A stretch of 49,148 bases of DNA from Aquisalimonas lutea (GCF_030409225.1 NZ_JAUFPK010000004.1:513879-563026); one strand, 5' to 3'. Positions 1-8,463 are shown, counted from the first letter of the stretch. The notes: a model not told the origin generated them from the letters alone. A program made the numbers and translations.

Positions 1-16
1 ACCGGCGAACGCCGGT
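1..16. other. Hairpin at window edge
   Basis: ACCGGC (1-6) and GCCGGT (11-16) form a stem with a GAAC loop. On the plus strand CGGGCC and a run of five T follow (17-27), which would suit a terminator of a gene outside the window, or the end of proX read the other way. The left context is missing, so direction is undecided. Confidence 0.35.
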
Positions 17-48
17 CGGGCCTTTTTCCGGACGATCCGGGAGCGGTC

Positions 49-915
49 TTAGAACTCGCCGTTCACCCAGTAGTCCACCCGGTCGGACTGCTCCTCGATG
101 AACTTGTCCACGGCCTCCTCATAGGAGTTCTCCTGGGCGAAGGCCATGTAGTTCTCGAGCATGCTGATCGGGATGAACATGCGGGTGATGATATCCGTCG
201 CTTCCGGATGATCCTGATGGAAGCCCGTACGCGTCAGGGCGTGGATGCGCTCGGCACCGCCCAGCGAGCCTTCCGGGTCCTCCAGATAGCGCAGGTCGTA
301 GGCACCGAACTTCCAGTGCGGGCTCCAGCCGGTGACCACGATCCATTCCTCGCGGTTGATGGCCCGGTCCAGGGCCGCGGTCATGCCGGCACCGCTGGAG
401 AACTGGATGTTGTAGCCGTCCAGGCCGTAGTCCTCCAGGGCGTCCTCGGAGAGCTGCGACAGGCCCGCACCCGGATCGATACCAACGATCTCGCCGTCAA
501 GCCGCTCGCGCACGGCATTGCTCTTGAGATCCGCGATGGAGCTGATGTCCTCTTCGGGGATGTAGTCCGGCACCACCCAACCCAGGCGGGCATGGGTGTA
601 GATCGGACCAAGGTCCGTGTACTCGCCGGCGATACCGTCCAGGTAATCACCGTGCGTACCCGGCTGCCAGGACATGAGCATCATGTCGATGTCGCCCTGG
701 GCAATCCCCTGGTACTGCGGCGCGATGTCCGTCTGCGTGAGCTCGACATCGTAGTCCGCACGATTCTCAAGGATCTGCTCGGCGAGCTTGGTAACGAACT
801 CGGCGTCGGACCACGCGGTCCAGCCGATGGTGATGTCCTGCGCCGAAGCCGACGTGCCGGCCACGGCCGTTCCCAGAATCGCAGTGGTCAGAGCACGACT
901 CGTGAGTTTTAACAT
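49..915 (-). CDS. proX: Glycine betaine/proline ABC transporter, periplasmic substrate-binding protein
   Basis: The 288-residue product is the solute receptor of an OpuAC/ProX-type osmoprotectant importer. A Sec signal peptide is visible at residues 1-25, ending ASA before QDITIG. The mature protein has the family start with two close tryptophans (W32, W35) and a later SWQPGTHGDYLDG segment; such aromatics form the cage that binds quaternary ammonium groups in this family. It is the last gene of a minus-strand proV-proW-proX set and is separated from proW by 245 bases carrying strong hairpins. The ligand is inferred from family and context; choline or ectoine could also be bound. Confidence 0.93.
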   Translation of the reverse strand: MLKLTSRALTTAILGTAVAGTSASAQDITIGWTAWSDAEFVTKLAEQILENRADYDVELTQTDIAPQYQGIAQGDIDMMLMSWQPGTHGDYLDGIAGEYTDLGPIYTHARLGWVVPDYIPEEDISSIADLKSNAVRERLDGEIVGIDPGAGLSQLSEDALEDYGLDGYNIQFSSGAGMTAALDRAINREEWIVVTGWSPHWKFGAYDLRYLEDPEGSLGGAERIHALTRTGFHQDHPEATDIITRMFIPISMLENYMAFAQENSYEEAVDKFIEEQSDRVDYWVNGEF

Positions 916-949
916 TGCTTATTACTCCTCGTTTGCCCTTGATCAAAGC

Positions 950-1004
950 CGGGCGCCGGACGCCCGACCTTTCCACGCTAACCGTCCGGCCCGGGGCCGG
1001 ACGG
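950..1004 (-). other. Intercistronic hairpins between proW and proX
   Basis: Two perfect inverted repeats lie in the 245-base proW-proX gap. The first has arms CGGGCG at 950-955 and CGCCCG at 961-966. The second has 10-bp arms at 982-991 and 995-1004 around a 3-base loop. Neither is followed by a T-run on the minus strand, so they are not classical terminators. Stems in this position commonly protect or process mRNA and let binding protein exceed membrane components. That role is inference. The rest of the gap shows nothing recognisable. Confidence 0.6.
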
Positions 1005-1160
1005 CAGGCAGCGACGAGAAGGCGGACGCCCTCCCGTCAGAGCCTGCCAGGAGCCTGTCGGGCTCGGGCATCAACCTCTCGCCCGAGGCCGACAGACTCC
1101 TTGCGCAAGGGGGCGAAACAGCCACTGACTGCCCACCCTGTATCGCCAAGTATAACGAAC

Positions 1161-2069
1161 TCAGGCGTTTTCTTGTTCCCTGCCCATCCACCGGCGCAGG
1201 ATCGCCAGCAGAGAGGGCCGCCCCGCGGAGCCGTAGGTCGGCGCGAAGCTCTGCGTGATCCGGTCCAGCAGGATCGCCAGAATCACCACGCCCAGGCCGC
1301 CCTCGAAACCGAGGCCCACGTTCAGCCGCTGGATGCCGGTGAGCACCACGTTGCCGAGCCCGCCCGCACCGATCATGGACGCGATCACCACCATGGACAG
1401 CGACAGCATGATGGTCTGGTTGATGCCCGCCATGATGTTGGGCAGGGCCAGCGGCAGCTGCACCTTGAACAGCAGCTGCCGGTCCGTGCAGCCGAACGCC
1501 CGGCCGGCCTCGACGTTCTCCTCGCCCACCTGGCGGATCCCCAGGTTCGTGAGACGCACCGCCGGCGGCATGGCGAAGACCACCGTGGCAATGGTGCCCG
1601 GAACCTTGCCCAGGCCGAAGAAGATCACCGCCGGGATGAGATACACGAAGGGGGGCATGGTCTGCATGAAGTCCAGCACCGGGCGCACCGCCTGCTCGAC
1701 GATGTCGTTGCGCGACATGGCCACCCCGATGGGGACGCCGATGATCAGCGCCACCACGCTGGCCGCCAGCACCAGGGCCAGGGTGGACATGGTGGGATCC
1801 CACAGGTCCATGATGCCGACAAGCAGCAGCGCCAGTACCGCGAAGGTGCCGAATCGCCAGCCCACCCGCGTGAACGCCAGCAGCGCAATGGCGATGATGA
1901 ATACCTCCGCCGGGACCCATAGCAGGAAGTCCTCGAAGTTGTTCGTGAAAAACCCCACGATGCCGGCGAATGCGTCCAGCACCTCGGTGAGGTTGTTGCG
2001 GACCCAGTCGACCGCGCCCTCGACGTAGTTGCCGACCGGAATCGTTATATCGTCCAGAAAGAATGCCAT
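1161..2069 (-). CDS. proW: Glycine betaine/proline ABC transporter permease
   Basis: The 302-residue inner-membrane protein is the channel subunit of the ProVWX osmoprotectant importer. It has an amphipathic N-terminal stretch, then several hydrophobic helices (for example LLWVPAEVFIIAIALLAF, VLAASVVALIIGVPIGVAM). Near residues 200-240 is the cytoplasmic coupling (EAA) loop, EAGRAFGCTDRQLLFKVQLP, which docks on the ATPase. The C-terminal MIGAGGLG is typical of the BPD_transp_1 family. It begins only a few bases after the proV stop, so the two are almost certainly co-transcribed and translationally coupled. Length agrees with the OpuAB/ProW family without the long N-terminal tail of the E. coli protein. 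Confidence 0.93.
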   Translation of the reverse strand: MAFFLDDITIPVGNYVEGAVDWVRNNLTEVLDAFAGIVGFFTNNFEDFLLWVPAEVFIIAIALLAFTRVGWRFGTFAVLALLLVGIMDLWDPTMSTLALVLAASVVALIIGVPIGVAMSRNDIVEQAVRPVLDFMQTMPPFVYLIPAVIFFGLGKVPGTIATVVFAMPPAVRLTNLGIRQVGEENVEAGRAFGCTDRQLLFKVQLPLALPNIMAGINQTIMLSLSMVVIASMIGAGGLGNVVLTGIQRLNVGLGFEGGLGVVILAILLDRITQSFAPTYGSAGRPSLLAILRRWMGREQENA

Positions 2070-2072
2070 GGT

Positions 2073-3272
2073 TCAGCCCGCCTTTTTCAGAGTCTGCAGC
2101 AGCGCCGTCTTGGAGATGGAGCCGAGGTAGCGTCCCTCGCCGTCCACCACCGGCACCGGCCAGCGCGAGTCCGCGACAATGCCCAGCACCTCCGTCAGCG
2201 GCCTGTCGTTGGTTACCGGCTCGACGTCCTTCTCGAAGGCCATGGACCAGCGATCCTCGCTGCCCGAGTCGTAGGCCTCCGCGAGCCCGCTGGCGGAAAC
2301 CACGCCCTGGTACTGCCGGTCGCGGTCCACGACCACGCCGTACTCGCGGTCGTGCTCCCGCAGCCGCGACAGGGCGGCCCCCACGTCCACGCCCGGGCGC
2401 TGGATGACGGTGACCTGCTTGTTGGTGGCGATATCGCCGGCGGAGAACACCTGGCTGACGTCGACGCCGTAGAAGAACGAGCGCACGTAGTCGTTGGCAG
2501 GGTTGGTGACGATCTCCTCCGGAGTGCCGACCTGCACCACGCGGCCGCCTTCCATCATGGCGATGCGGTCGCCGATGCGCATGGCCTCGTCCAGGTCGTG
2601 GGAGATGAACACCACCGTGCGCTGATCCTTGTGCTGGAGCTCCAGCAGCTCATCCTGCATCTCGGTGCGGATGAGCGGGTCCAGGGCGGAGAAGGCCTCG
2701 TCCATGAGCATGATGCTCGGGTCGGTGGCCAGGGCCCGGGCCAGGCCCACGCGCTGCTTCATGCCGCCGGAGAGCTCGTGGGGGAAGCTGTGGATCCAGG
2801 CCCCGAGGCCCACCGACTCCAGCGCCCGGGCCGCGCGCTCGCGGCGCTTGTCCTTCGGCACCCTCGAGGCCTCGAGGCCGAAGGCCGCGTTGTCCAGCAC
2901 CGACTTGTGCGGCATCAGCGCGAAGGACTGGAACACCATGCTCATGTTGTGGCGGCGCAGGTCGATGAGCTCCTTCTTGCTCATCTGCGTGACATCCTGG
3001 CCGTCCACCTTGACCGCGCCCGAGGTGGGCTCGATGAGCCGGTTGAGCATGCGCACCAGGGTGGACTTGCCGGAGCCCGACAGCCCCATGACCACGAAGA
3101 TCTCGCCGGCGCGGATGGAGAAGCTGGCGTCCTGGACGCCGATGGTGTTGCCGGTCTGCTCGAGAATGTCGTCCTTGTGGTAGCCCTGCTCGACGAGCTT
3201 CATCGCCTCGTCGGGGCTGGGACCGAAAATCTTGTAGAGATTCTCGATAACAAGCTTGTTGTCTTCAGACAT
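2073..3272 (-). CDS. proV: Glycine betaine/proline ABC transporter ATP-binding protein
   Basis: The 399-residue ATPase energises osmoprotectant import. Walker A GLSGSGKST is at 63-71, the signature LSGGMKQR at 167-174 and Walker B IMLMDEAFS at 187-195, followed by the switch HDLDEA. The last ~120 residues form a pair of CBS domains, the part that senses ionic strength in OpuA-type systems. The reading frame is open 56 codons further upstream, but that part has no family similarity. The chosen ATG (3270-3272) is preceded by AAAGG at good spacing and begins MSEDNKLVIENLYKIFG as in homologues. It is the first gene of the operon. Confidence 0.94.
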   Translation of the reverse strand: MSEDNKLVIENLYKIFGPSPDEAMKLVEQGYHKDDILEQTGNTIGVQDASFSIRAGEIFVVMGLSGSGKSTLVRMLNRLIEPTSGAVKVDGQDVTQMSKKELIDLRRHNMSMVFQSFALMPHKSVLDNAAFGLEASRVPKDKRRERAARALESVGLGAWIHSFPHELSGGMKQRVGLARALATDPSIMLMDEAFSALDPLIRTEMQDELLELQHKDQRTVVFISHDLDEAMRIGDRIAMMEGGRVVQVGTPEEIVTNPANDYVRSFFYGVDVSQVFSAGDIATNKQVTVIQRPGVDVGAALSRLREHDREYGVVVDRDRQYQGVVSASGLAEAYDSGSEDRWSMAFEKDVEPVTNDRPLTEVLGIVADSRWPVPVVDGEGRYLGSISKTALLQTLKKAG

Positions 3273-3600
3273 GGATTCGCCTTTGTATGGCGCCTCCGCA
3301 CGCGGAGTCGGGCCGCTCCGTACCGGTCCGGCTTCCGCCGGCGGCCTGCCGCAGGACGCCATCCAACGACCCTGCCAGGCGGACCTCTGCGCGCGTTGGC
3401 CTGTTCTCTGGTTTGCCCGGCCTGCAGCGTTGCCGAACACCGACGCCCGGGCCTGCCCTCAGCAGCACTTTAAGAGAGGCACGCGGCATCCGCAAACACC
3501 GGCTGCCGCCGCACACCCGTTCGAGCGCCGCATGCTCGTCCCGGCACGCTCGCCGTAACCGGGTCCGGAGCACGATTTTTATTTAATCATTCAATCAAAA
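3273..3600. other. Leader/promoter region upstream of proV
   Basis: No credible gene is present. Short open frames here have arginine-rich, shadow-like composition. The only notable signal is an AT-rich island at about 3572-3600 in otherwise GC-rich DNA, containing on the minus strand the direct repeat TGATT-GAA-TGATT. It is a plausible proV promoter/regulator region about 300 bases from the start codon. I could not define clean -35/-10 boxes. Confidence 0.4.
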
Positions 3601-3679
3601 GCCGGCAGTGTACCGCCCGGCCGGCAGAGAGCCAAATCCATTCATCGTAAATGCGAATACGTCGCATTGCGCTCTGCAT

Positions 3680-3870
3680 GATAATCCCGTAAACTTCCCA
3701 GTACACGGATACGGAGTGACTCGATCCCACGGAGCGGGACGGGCGCCAGGGAAGGCATCACGGCGGGTTTCCGTTCCGGCCTGCAAGCGCACGACGCGCT
3801 TTGCCACCGAGTACCTCGTGGGGCACGCTGCCCTGTTCAGCCGCAGCCATTGGGTGCGGCTGTTTTCTTT
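3680..3870 (+). ncRNA. Candidate structured small RNA with its own terminator
   Basis: There is no plausible protein here, but hairpins follow one another on the plus strand. AAGCGC (3785-3790) pairs with GCGCTT (3796-3801). CCAC-C-GAG (3804-3811) pairs with CTCGTGG (3815-3821) with one bulge. GGGCA (3821-3825) pairs with TGCCC (3829-3833). The last is an intrinsic terminator at 3838-3870. A GATAAT sequence at 3680-3685 could be a -10 box, but I see no good -35. I recognise no known RNA family (not tmRNA, SRP, 6S or a named riboswitch). It would be transcribed divergently from proVWX. The exact 5' end is unknown. Confidence 0.4.
3838..3870 (+). terminator. Intrinsic terminator with no annotated gene upstream
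   Basis: CAGCCGCA (3838-3845) and TGCGGCTG (3855-3862) form a perfect 8-bp stem with a 9-base loop, followed at once by TTTTCTTT. This is a textbook Rho-independent terminator on the plus strand. The nearest upstream coding sequence on that strand is outside the window, so it is the best evidence that something untranslated is transcribed from about 3680. Confidence 0.85.
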
Positions 3871-3897
3871 CGGCAGCAGCCTCCATCGGAGCCATGC

Positions 3898-4168
3898 CGG
3901 AGCGAGGTCACTCGCGACGTTCCAGAGAACCGGGTGCCCTGGAACGTCGCGGCTGAAGCCGCTCCTGCACGACTTCGGTAAAGCCTGCTGCAGGATCCTG
4001 TGGGAGGGGCTTCAGCCCCGACCGGAAACACGGGAAAGGCCGCGAGTGACCGCGCTCCTACGGGGGCTTCCGGAAAGACCTCCCCGTGACCCGCCGTAGG
4101 AGCGACGTCAGTCGCGACATTCCAGGGCATCCGGTTCTCTGGAACGTCGCGACGCACCTTGTTCCTAC
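3898..4168. repeat. REP cluster A (six elements)
   Basis: Six REP palindromes in alternating orientation. Forward copies start near 3900 (stem GCGAG/CTCGC), 4000 (head GTGG, stem GGGGC/GCCCC) and 4096 (head GTAG, stem GCGAC/GTCGC). Each is followed by an inverted copy ending in a form of CTCCTAC. Heads GTAG or GTGG followed by a foldback are the hallmark of REPs associated with RAYT (TnpA-REP) transposases. No RAYT gene is in the window. Confidence 0.85.
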
Positions 4169-4200
4169 CGCGGGTTACAGAAAGCTCTTCACCCAAAACC

Positions 4201-4866
4201 TTAATTCTTCCCGGAGCTCTTCTCCGTCGCCGCGGCGGCCTCGCCGCCCTCCTCCGGGCTCGTCTCCGCAGCGGTCTCCGCCGCCGTCTCGCCGGCTCCG
4301 CCGTCCGGGTCCGGTGCGTAATCCGTCGCCTGCCGTGGCGCCTCGTCTTCCTCGGGGTGCTCTGTCGGTTCGCCTTCCGCCGGCGCCGCGCTGGAGGCGT
4401 CGGACTCCGCCGCCGACGTCGTCGCGGCGGTGGCGGTGGCGGGCGCGGCGGCGCCTGCCGCCGCGGCTCCCGGGGCCGATTCCTGCGCCTGTCGTTCCTG
4501 CCCCGCGGCGTCTGCGGCGCTCCGCTCGCCGGTGCGGTCCGCCGCGTCGTCCGGCGTCTGCAGGGTGCGGTCCTCGGGCCGGTTCTCCAGCATGCGGGCG
4601 TTCTCGCCCGTGCCCAGGCGCTCGGAGCCCTCGGCCAGGTGCTCGTAGAGCTGGCGGTAGCCGGTGGTCACCTGGTTGAACAGGTGCGCCGTCTTCTCGA
4701 AGTGGTTGCGCACATCCTCGCGGTAGCGCTGCAGCTCCGCCTGGGCCTCGTCGCGTTCCTTCTCCAGCGCCCGGGACCGCTCGACCCCCGGCGCCGTATA
4801 CCGCCCCAGCCAGATGCCTCCGGCGAGGCAGACCAGAACAACAATGATCCAGACAATGGTCGTCAT
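4201..4866 (-). CDS. zapG: YhcB/ZapG-family (DUF1043) inner-membrane protein
   Basis: The 221-residue protein has one N-terminal membrane helix (about 4-21, IVWIIVVLVCLAGGIWLGRY) followed by a charged coiled coil. It contains the family-typical VRNHFEKTAHLFNQVTTGYR, matching the YhcB/DUF1043 family that links division and envelope synthesis in Gammaproteobacteria. The start ATG at 4864-4866 is chosen because the helix begins directly after it; nine upstream in-frame codons look like leader. The C-terminal half is a low-complexity Ala/Glu/Thr-rich tail much longer than in E. coli YhcB (132 residues). It stands alone between two REP clusters. Confidence 0.82.
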   Translation of the reverse strand: MTTIVWIIVVLVCLAGGIWLGRYTAPGVERSRALEKERDEAQAELQRYREDVRNHFEKTAHLFNQVTTGYRQLYEHLAEGSERLGTGENARMLENRPEDRTLQTPDDAADRTGERSAADAAGQERQAQESAPGAAAAGAAAPATATAATTSAAESDASSAAPAEGEPTEHPEEDEAPRQATDYAPDPDGGAGETAAETAAETSPEEGGEAAAATEKSSGKN

Positions 4867-5303
4867 AGGAATCGGTCCCCGTGGTGGTGGCAAGTGGACG
4901 GCGCGCCGGCGGCGCCCCCGGCGCCCCCGAGCGGCGCTCTTTCTCCCCGACTATACGCGAGCCCCGCCGCCGCGACGAAATCACGCCTTCCCCGAGCCGC
5001 CCCGCTTCGGGGATGATGGAACCGGAGAGCAGCAGCCGCGGAGAAGCCGCAGGAGCGACGTCAGTCGTGACCGTCGCAGAGGATCCTGAACTCTGGAAAG
5101 TCGGGGCTGAAGCCCCTCCCACAGGATCCGGTACCAGGCACTACCAAAGCCATGTAGGAGCGGCTTCAGCCGCGACCTTGCAGGGCGTCGGGTTCTCTGG
5201 AAGGTCGCGACTCACGTCGCTCCTACAGCGGGCCTGTCAGACCTCGCCGGCAGGCAGGTCGCACCGGGCGCCCTCGGCCTACACGAACGGAGAACGAGCC
5301 ACC
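4867..5303. repeat. Intergenic region with REP cluster B (5050-5226)
   Basis: No gene is supported. REPs occur at about 5051 (stem GCGAC/GTCGT, slightly decayed), 5100 (inverted, GGGGC/GCCCC), 5154 (GTAG head, GCGGC/GCCGC) and 5205 (inverted, GCGAC-type). The bases before 5050 are divergent upstream sequence for zapG and contain nothing I can name. A ribosome site GGAGAA at 5289-5294 serves the next gene. Confidence 0.75.
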
Positions 5304-5897
5304 ATGGACCCGTCCGTCCACAACGCCATGGCCCGCTGGCCCGATGTCCCCGCCGTCTACGGCTACATCGGCGTGAACCGGCGCGGCGATTTCCTGCTGC
5401 AGGGCCACCGGGTGACCCACGAGCGCACCCTCGCCTTCATCCAGCGCAACTACGACGTCGACGACCACGGCCGCGCCTTCTTCCAGAACGGCCCCCAGCG
5501 CGCCTACGCCGACCTGGAGGCCACACCCTGGATCTACCACCTGGGCAACGACCGGGCCCTGGCCACGCACACCGGCCGGCCGGCGCGCGAGCTGCGGCAG
5601 GCCTGGCTCACGCCCGACGGCGACGTGGTACTGGTCACCGAGCTGGGGCCGGGCCTGGTCCATGCCCAGGACCTGGACCGCCTGGGCGATGCCCTGGAGG
5701 ATTCCGGCGGCGGCACCGGCGGCGTTGCCGGCCGCCTCCACCTCGCCGCCGGCGACGCCCCGCTCGAGTCGCTTGCAAGCAACAACCTCACCGCCTGTTT
5801 CGGCTTCGATGCACACCCGCAACCTGCCCCGGACGACCTACGCGCCGCCGTCTCCGAGTGGCGCCCGGCCTGGCGGCTCCGGGCGGATGACGGCTGA
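5304..5897 (+). CDS. Conserved hypothetical protein (DUF2946-like size class; family not assigned)
   Basis: A 197-residue soluble protein without signal peptide or membrane helix. It contains aromatic-rich segments (WPDVPAVYGYIGVNRRGDF, FIQRNYDVDDHGRAFFQNGP, LEATPWIYHL) of a kind I associate with small conserved proteobacterial proteins of unknown function. I cannot give a Pfam number reliably; the size-class label is only a loose comparison. No catalytic motif is evident. The start ATG (5304) has GGAGAA nine bases upstream; the frame runs open further 5' but through a REP cluster, which is not coding. It is a single-gene unit with no informative neighbours. Confidence 0.7.
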   Translation: MDPSVHNAMARWPDVPAVYGYIGVNRRGDFLLQGHRVTHERTLAFIQRNYDVDDHGRAFFQNGPQRAYADLEATPWIYHLGNDRALATHTGRPARELRQAWLTPDGDVVLVTELGPGLVHAQDLDRLGDALEDSGGGTGGVAGRLHLAAGDAPLESLASNNLTACFGFDAHPQPAPDDLRAAVSEWRPAWRLRADDG

Positions 5898-6146
5898 CCG
5901 CCTCACGAAAACGTGAACCACGTCACAGACCACCCGCAAACCGCGCAACGGCGGGGCTTGTCACGGGGGTGTCATATGCGTATTGTTCCCCTTGTTGCAG
6001 TAGAACAACGAGATGTTGCAAATTGATCCTTGCATCCTGTGAAAACCGGCTACACTGTTGGTGATGCAATAAAAACGGGCACCCGGCCGGCAGGCCGGCC
6101 CCACGACTCAGCGTTTGTTCCACAACTACTCAAAGGAGTAACAACA

Positions 6147-7298
6147 ATGGCAAAGCGCACGCTGAAGGCAACTGCTGTCGGCTCCGTCTCGGCGCTGGCA
6201 CTGGCGGCCGCGGGCTCGGCCCACGCGCTCAGCACCGACGTCGGCAACACCGAGCTGACTATCCAGGGCTACGCCAAGCTCGACATGATCTATGACGTTG
6301 ATGCCGACCTCGGCAACTCCGTGAGCCATGGCAACTTGGGGAGCACCGTCAACCCTGACACGTACAAGGACATCGACGGTCATACGCGCATGCATGCCTA
6401 CCAGAGCCGCATCGGCTTCGGCACCGCGACGCCGATGGACATGGGCGGCGACCTGAACACCTACATCGAGGGTGACTTCTACGGCGCCGGCGGCGGCGAG
6501 CTCCGCCTGCGTCACGCCTACGGCACCTGGAACGGCGTCCTGGCCGGGCAGACCTGGTCCAACTTCAACACCTTCGTGGGCACGCCCCCGAGCCTGGACT
6601 TCACCGGCGCCGTCGGCCAGTCCGCCCAGTCCCGCCAGGCGCAGGTGCGCTACACGGTCGGCGACTTCTCCGTGGCCGTCGAGGATCCGGACGGCATCGG
6701 CGGCGAGGCACTGAACCAGGTTGGCGAGAAGGACAGCTTCTACGACCTGACGGCCCGCTACGAGTCCTCCGCCGGTCCGGTGAACTTCAGCGTCGGCGCC
6801 GTGGCGAACCAGTTCGGCTTTGACAACGGCACCACCGACGACAACGCCACCGGCTTCGGTGCCTTCGGCGCGGTGAGCAGCGAGGTCACCCCGGGCACCA
6901 CCATCCGTGGTGCGCTGACCGCCGGTGACGGCATCGGCAGCTACCTCTACGTCAACCCGGCCGCCCCGGGCTACGTGGATGGCAACGACATCGAGACCAT
7001 CTCCGCCTTCGGCGGCACCGTCAGCGTAACCCAGGCCATCGGCCCGGGCGCCCTGACCGTCGCCTATGCTCACGCTACGGCGGACATTGACGATGCGGTC
7101 GACGACGGTGCGCTGGCGGGCTCGGCTCCCGAGACCAACGAGAGCCTGTTCGCCAACTACATCTGGTCGCCGGTGGACCAGGTGAGCTACGGCATCGAGG
7201 CCGGCTGGCACCGTCAGTCCTACCAGGACCAGCTGTCCAACGGCGACGACGACAGCGACGGCGTTCGCATCCAGGCCTCCGCGCAGTACAGCTTCTAA
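6147..7298 (+). CDS. DcaP-like outer-membrane porin
   Basis: A 383-residue exported beta-barrel. A signal peptide is clear (KRTLK, a hydrophobic core, AHA at 25-27 before LSTD), and the protein ends in SAQYSF, the C-terminal aromatic signal for BAM insertion. Alternating short beta strands fill the rest. AGQTWSNFNTF, then a TLDF-like SLDFTGAVG and SRQAQVRYT, resemble DcaP-type trimeric porins that take up dicarboxylates and similar small acids. Acidic composition fits a salty habitat. An AAAGGAG ribosome site lies at 6132-6138. The gene is monocistronic, ending in a strong terminator. The substrate is unknown; malonate or lactate used by nearby genes is only a guess. Confidence 0.87.
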   Translation: MAKRTLKATAVGSVSALALAAAGSAHALSTDVGNTELTIQGYAKLDMIYDVDADLGNSVSHGNLGSTVNPDTYKDIDGHTRMHAYQSRIGFGTATPMDMGGDLNTYIEGDFYGAGGGELRLRHAYGTWNGVLAGQTWSNFNTFVGTPPSLDFTGAVGQSAQSRQAQVRYTVGDFSVAVEDPDGIGGEALNQVGEKDSFYDLTARYESSAGPVNFSVGAVANQFGFDNGTTDDNATGFGAFGAVSSEVTPGTTIRGALTAGDGIGSYLYVNPAAPGYVDGNDIETISAFGGTVSVTQAIGPGALTVAYAHATADIDDAVDDGALAGSAPETNESLFANYIWSPVDQVSYGIEAGWHRQSYQDQLSNGDDDSDGVRIQASAQYSF

Positions 7299-7329
7299 GC
7301 TGGCCTGACGGCACAAGCCGTTATCATGA

Positions 7330-7359
7330 ACGGGCGCCCTCGGGCGCCCGTTTTTATTT
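7330..7359 (+). terminator. Rho-independent terminator of the porin gene
   Basis: ACGGGCGCC (7330-7338) pairs perfectly with GGCGCCCGT (7343-7351) across a CTCG tetraloop, followed by TTTTTATTT. It lies about 30 bases after the porin stop codon. Confidence 0.93.
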
Positions 7360-7525
7360 GGGACTCCGTTCGCAGTTATGGCCGCGCCGCTGTGTTTGGC
7401 TGGTGGCGGACGATGGGTCCGAGCCCTCGCGTCGATCGAGGGACAAGCGTCGTGGACGCGCGAACAGACAATAACCCCGAGGTGTGATGACCGGTGCAAT
7501 GCCGGTGCGTGGAGGTAGAGCAGCC

Positions 7526-7909
7526 ATGAAGGGATTCCTGCGGTACTGCGTACTGCTTCTGATACTGGCGCCGCTGGCGGCGCCGCTGGCACAGGCGCCC
7601 GAGCCGGACTCGATCCTCGAGCAGGCGCGGGAGCTTCGCAACAACCACCAGCTGGACCGGGCCACCGAGCTCCTGGACGAGGCGCTACAGCGAGTGGACC
7701 CGACCCACCCCCGCCACCAGGCGCTACGCCTGGAGCGCTACTACCACCTGCGCATGGCCCGCATCCGCGAGCACCTGTCCAACGACAATGTCGAGGCGGC
7801 GCGGGCCGTCCACGACGAGGTCGAGCAGTTCCTCCGCGGCCACCCCCAGCGCAGCCGCTTCATGAGCAATATCGACCGCTACGACCTGGTGATCCGCGGC
7901 CGGGAGTAG
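7526..7909 (+). CDS. Small exported protein of unknown function
   Basis: A 127-residue protein with a signal peptide (MKGFLRYCVLLLILAPLAAPLAQA). The short mature part is highly charged and helical. Segments such as ILEQARELRNNHQLDRATELLDEALQRV look like a TPR-type helix pair, but I count too few repeats to call a TPR protein. The start ATG at 7526 has GGAGGT nine bases upstream, which decides it over an in-frame ATG 14 codons earlier. No motif gives a function. Its downstream neighbour is a REP array, which may end the transcript. Confidence 0.7.
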   Translation: MKGFLRYCVLLLILAPLAAPLAQAPEPDSILEQARELRNNHQLDRATELLDEALQRVDPTHPRHQALRLERYYHLRMARIREHLSNDNVEAARAVHDEVEQFLRGHPQRSRFMSNIDRYDLVIRGRE

Positions 7910-7949
7910 GGACGACCCACGGGGACAGGCACGCTTGCGGGCCAACCCC

Positions 7950-8406
7950 GTCGGGGCTGAAGCCCCTCCCACAGGGTCTCCTGCACCAGGCTTCCCCGAA
8001 GCCGTGTAGGAGCGGCTTCAGCCGCGACGTTCCAGAACATCAGGCTCTCTGGAAATGTCGCGAGTCACCTCGCTCCTACAGCGGGATTCCGGAAAGACCT
8101 TCCTGTGACCCGCCGTAGGAGCGGCTTCAGCCGCGACGTTCCAGGGCATCAGGCTCTCTGGAAATGTCGCGAGTGACCTCGCTCCTACAGCGGCATTCCG
8201 GAAAGACCTCCCCGTGGCCCGCCGTAGGAGCGGCTTCAGCCGCGACGTTCCAGGGCATCAGGCTCTCTGGAAATGTCGCGAGTCACCTCGCTCCTACGGC
8301 GGCATTCCGGAAAGACCTCTCCGTGGCCCGCCGTAGGAGCGGCTTCAGCCGCGACATTCCAGGGCATCAGGCTCTCTGGGAACGTCGCGACTGACGTCGC
8401 TCCTAC
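7950..8406. repeat. REP cluster C with a four-unit 109-bp tandem array
   Basis: Nine REP elements by eye. An isolated inverted GGGGC-type copy at 7950-7972 is followed by four forward/inverted pairs from 8001 to 8406. Forward members carry GCGGC-TTCA-GCCGC; inverted members are mainly of the GCGAG/CTCGC type, and the last is GCGAC/GTCGC. The unit starts GCCGTAGGAG at 8112, 8221 and 8330, an exact 109-base period. The first unit (8001) has two extra bases. Short open frames reading VGAASAATF here are repeat artefacts. Confidence 0.88.
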
Positions 8407-8463
8407 AAGGGGCCCCGGAGAGCACAGGGGGGCATGGGATCGACATGCCCACTGCGGCCCCCG

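Noticed and set aside
3273-3440. 56-codon N-terminal extension of proV
   Set aside because: No family similarity and a well-placed ribosome site before the internal ATG at 3272.
3600-3870. tmRNA, 6S or SRP RNA at the candidate ncRNA
   Set aside because: None of the conserved core sequences of those RNAs is seen.
8164-8394. Small open frames reading VGAASAATF-type peptides in REP clusters
   Set aside because: They reappear in every REP cluster on either strand; they are translations of the repeat.
8001-8406. Possible CRISPR array
   Set aside because: The period is 109 bases, there are no conserved 25-40 base repeats with unique spacers, and each unit contains inverted REPs.
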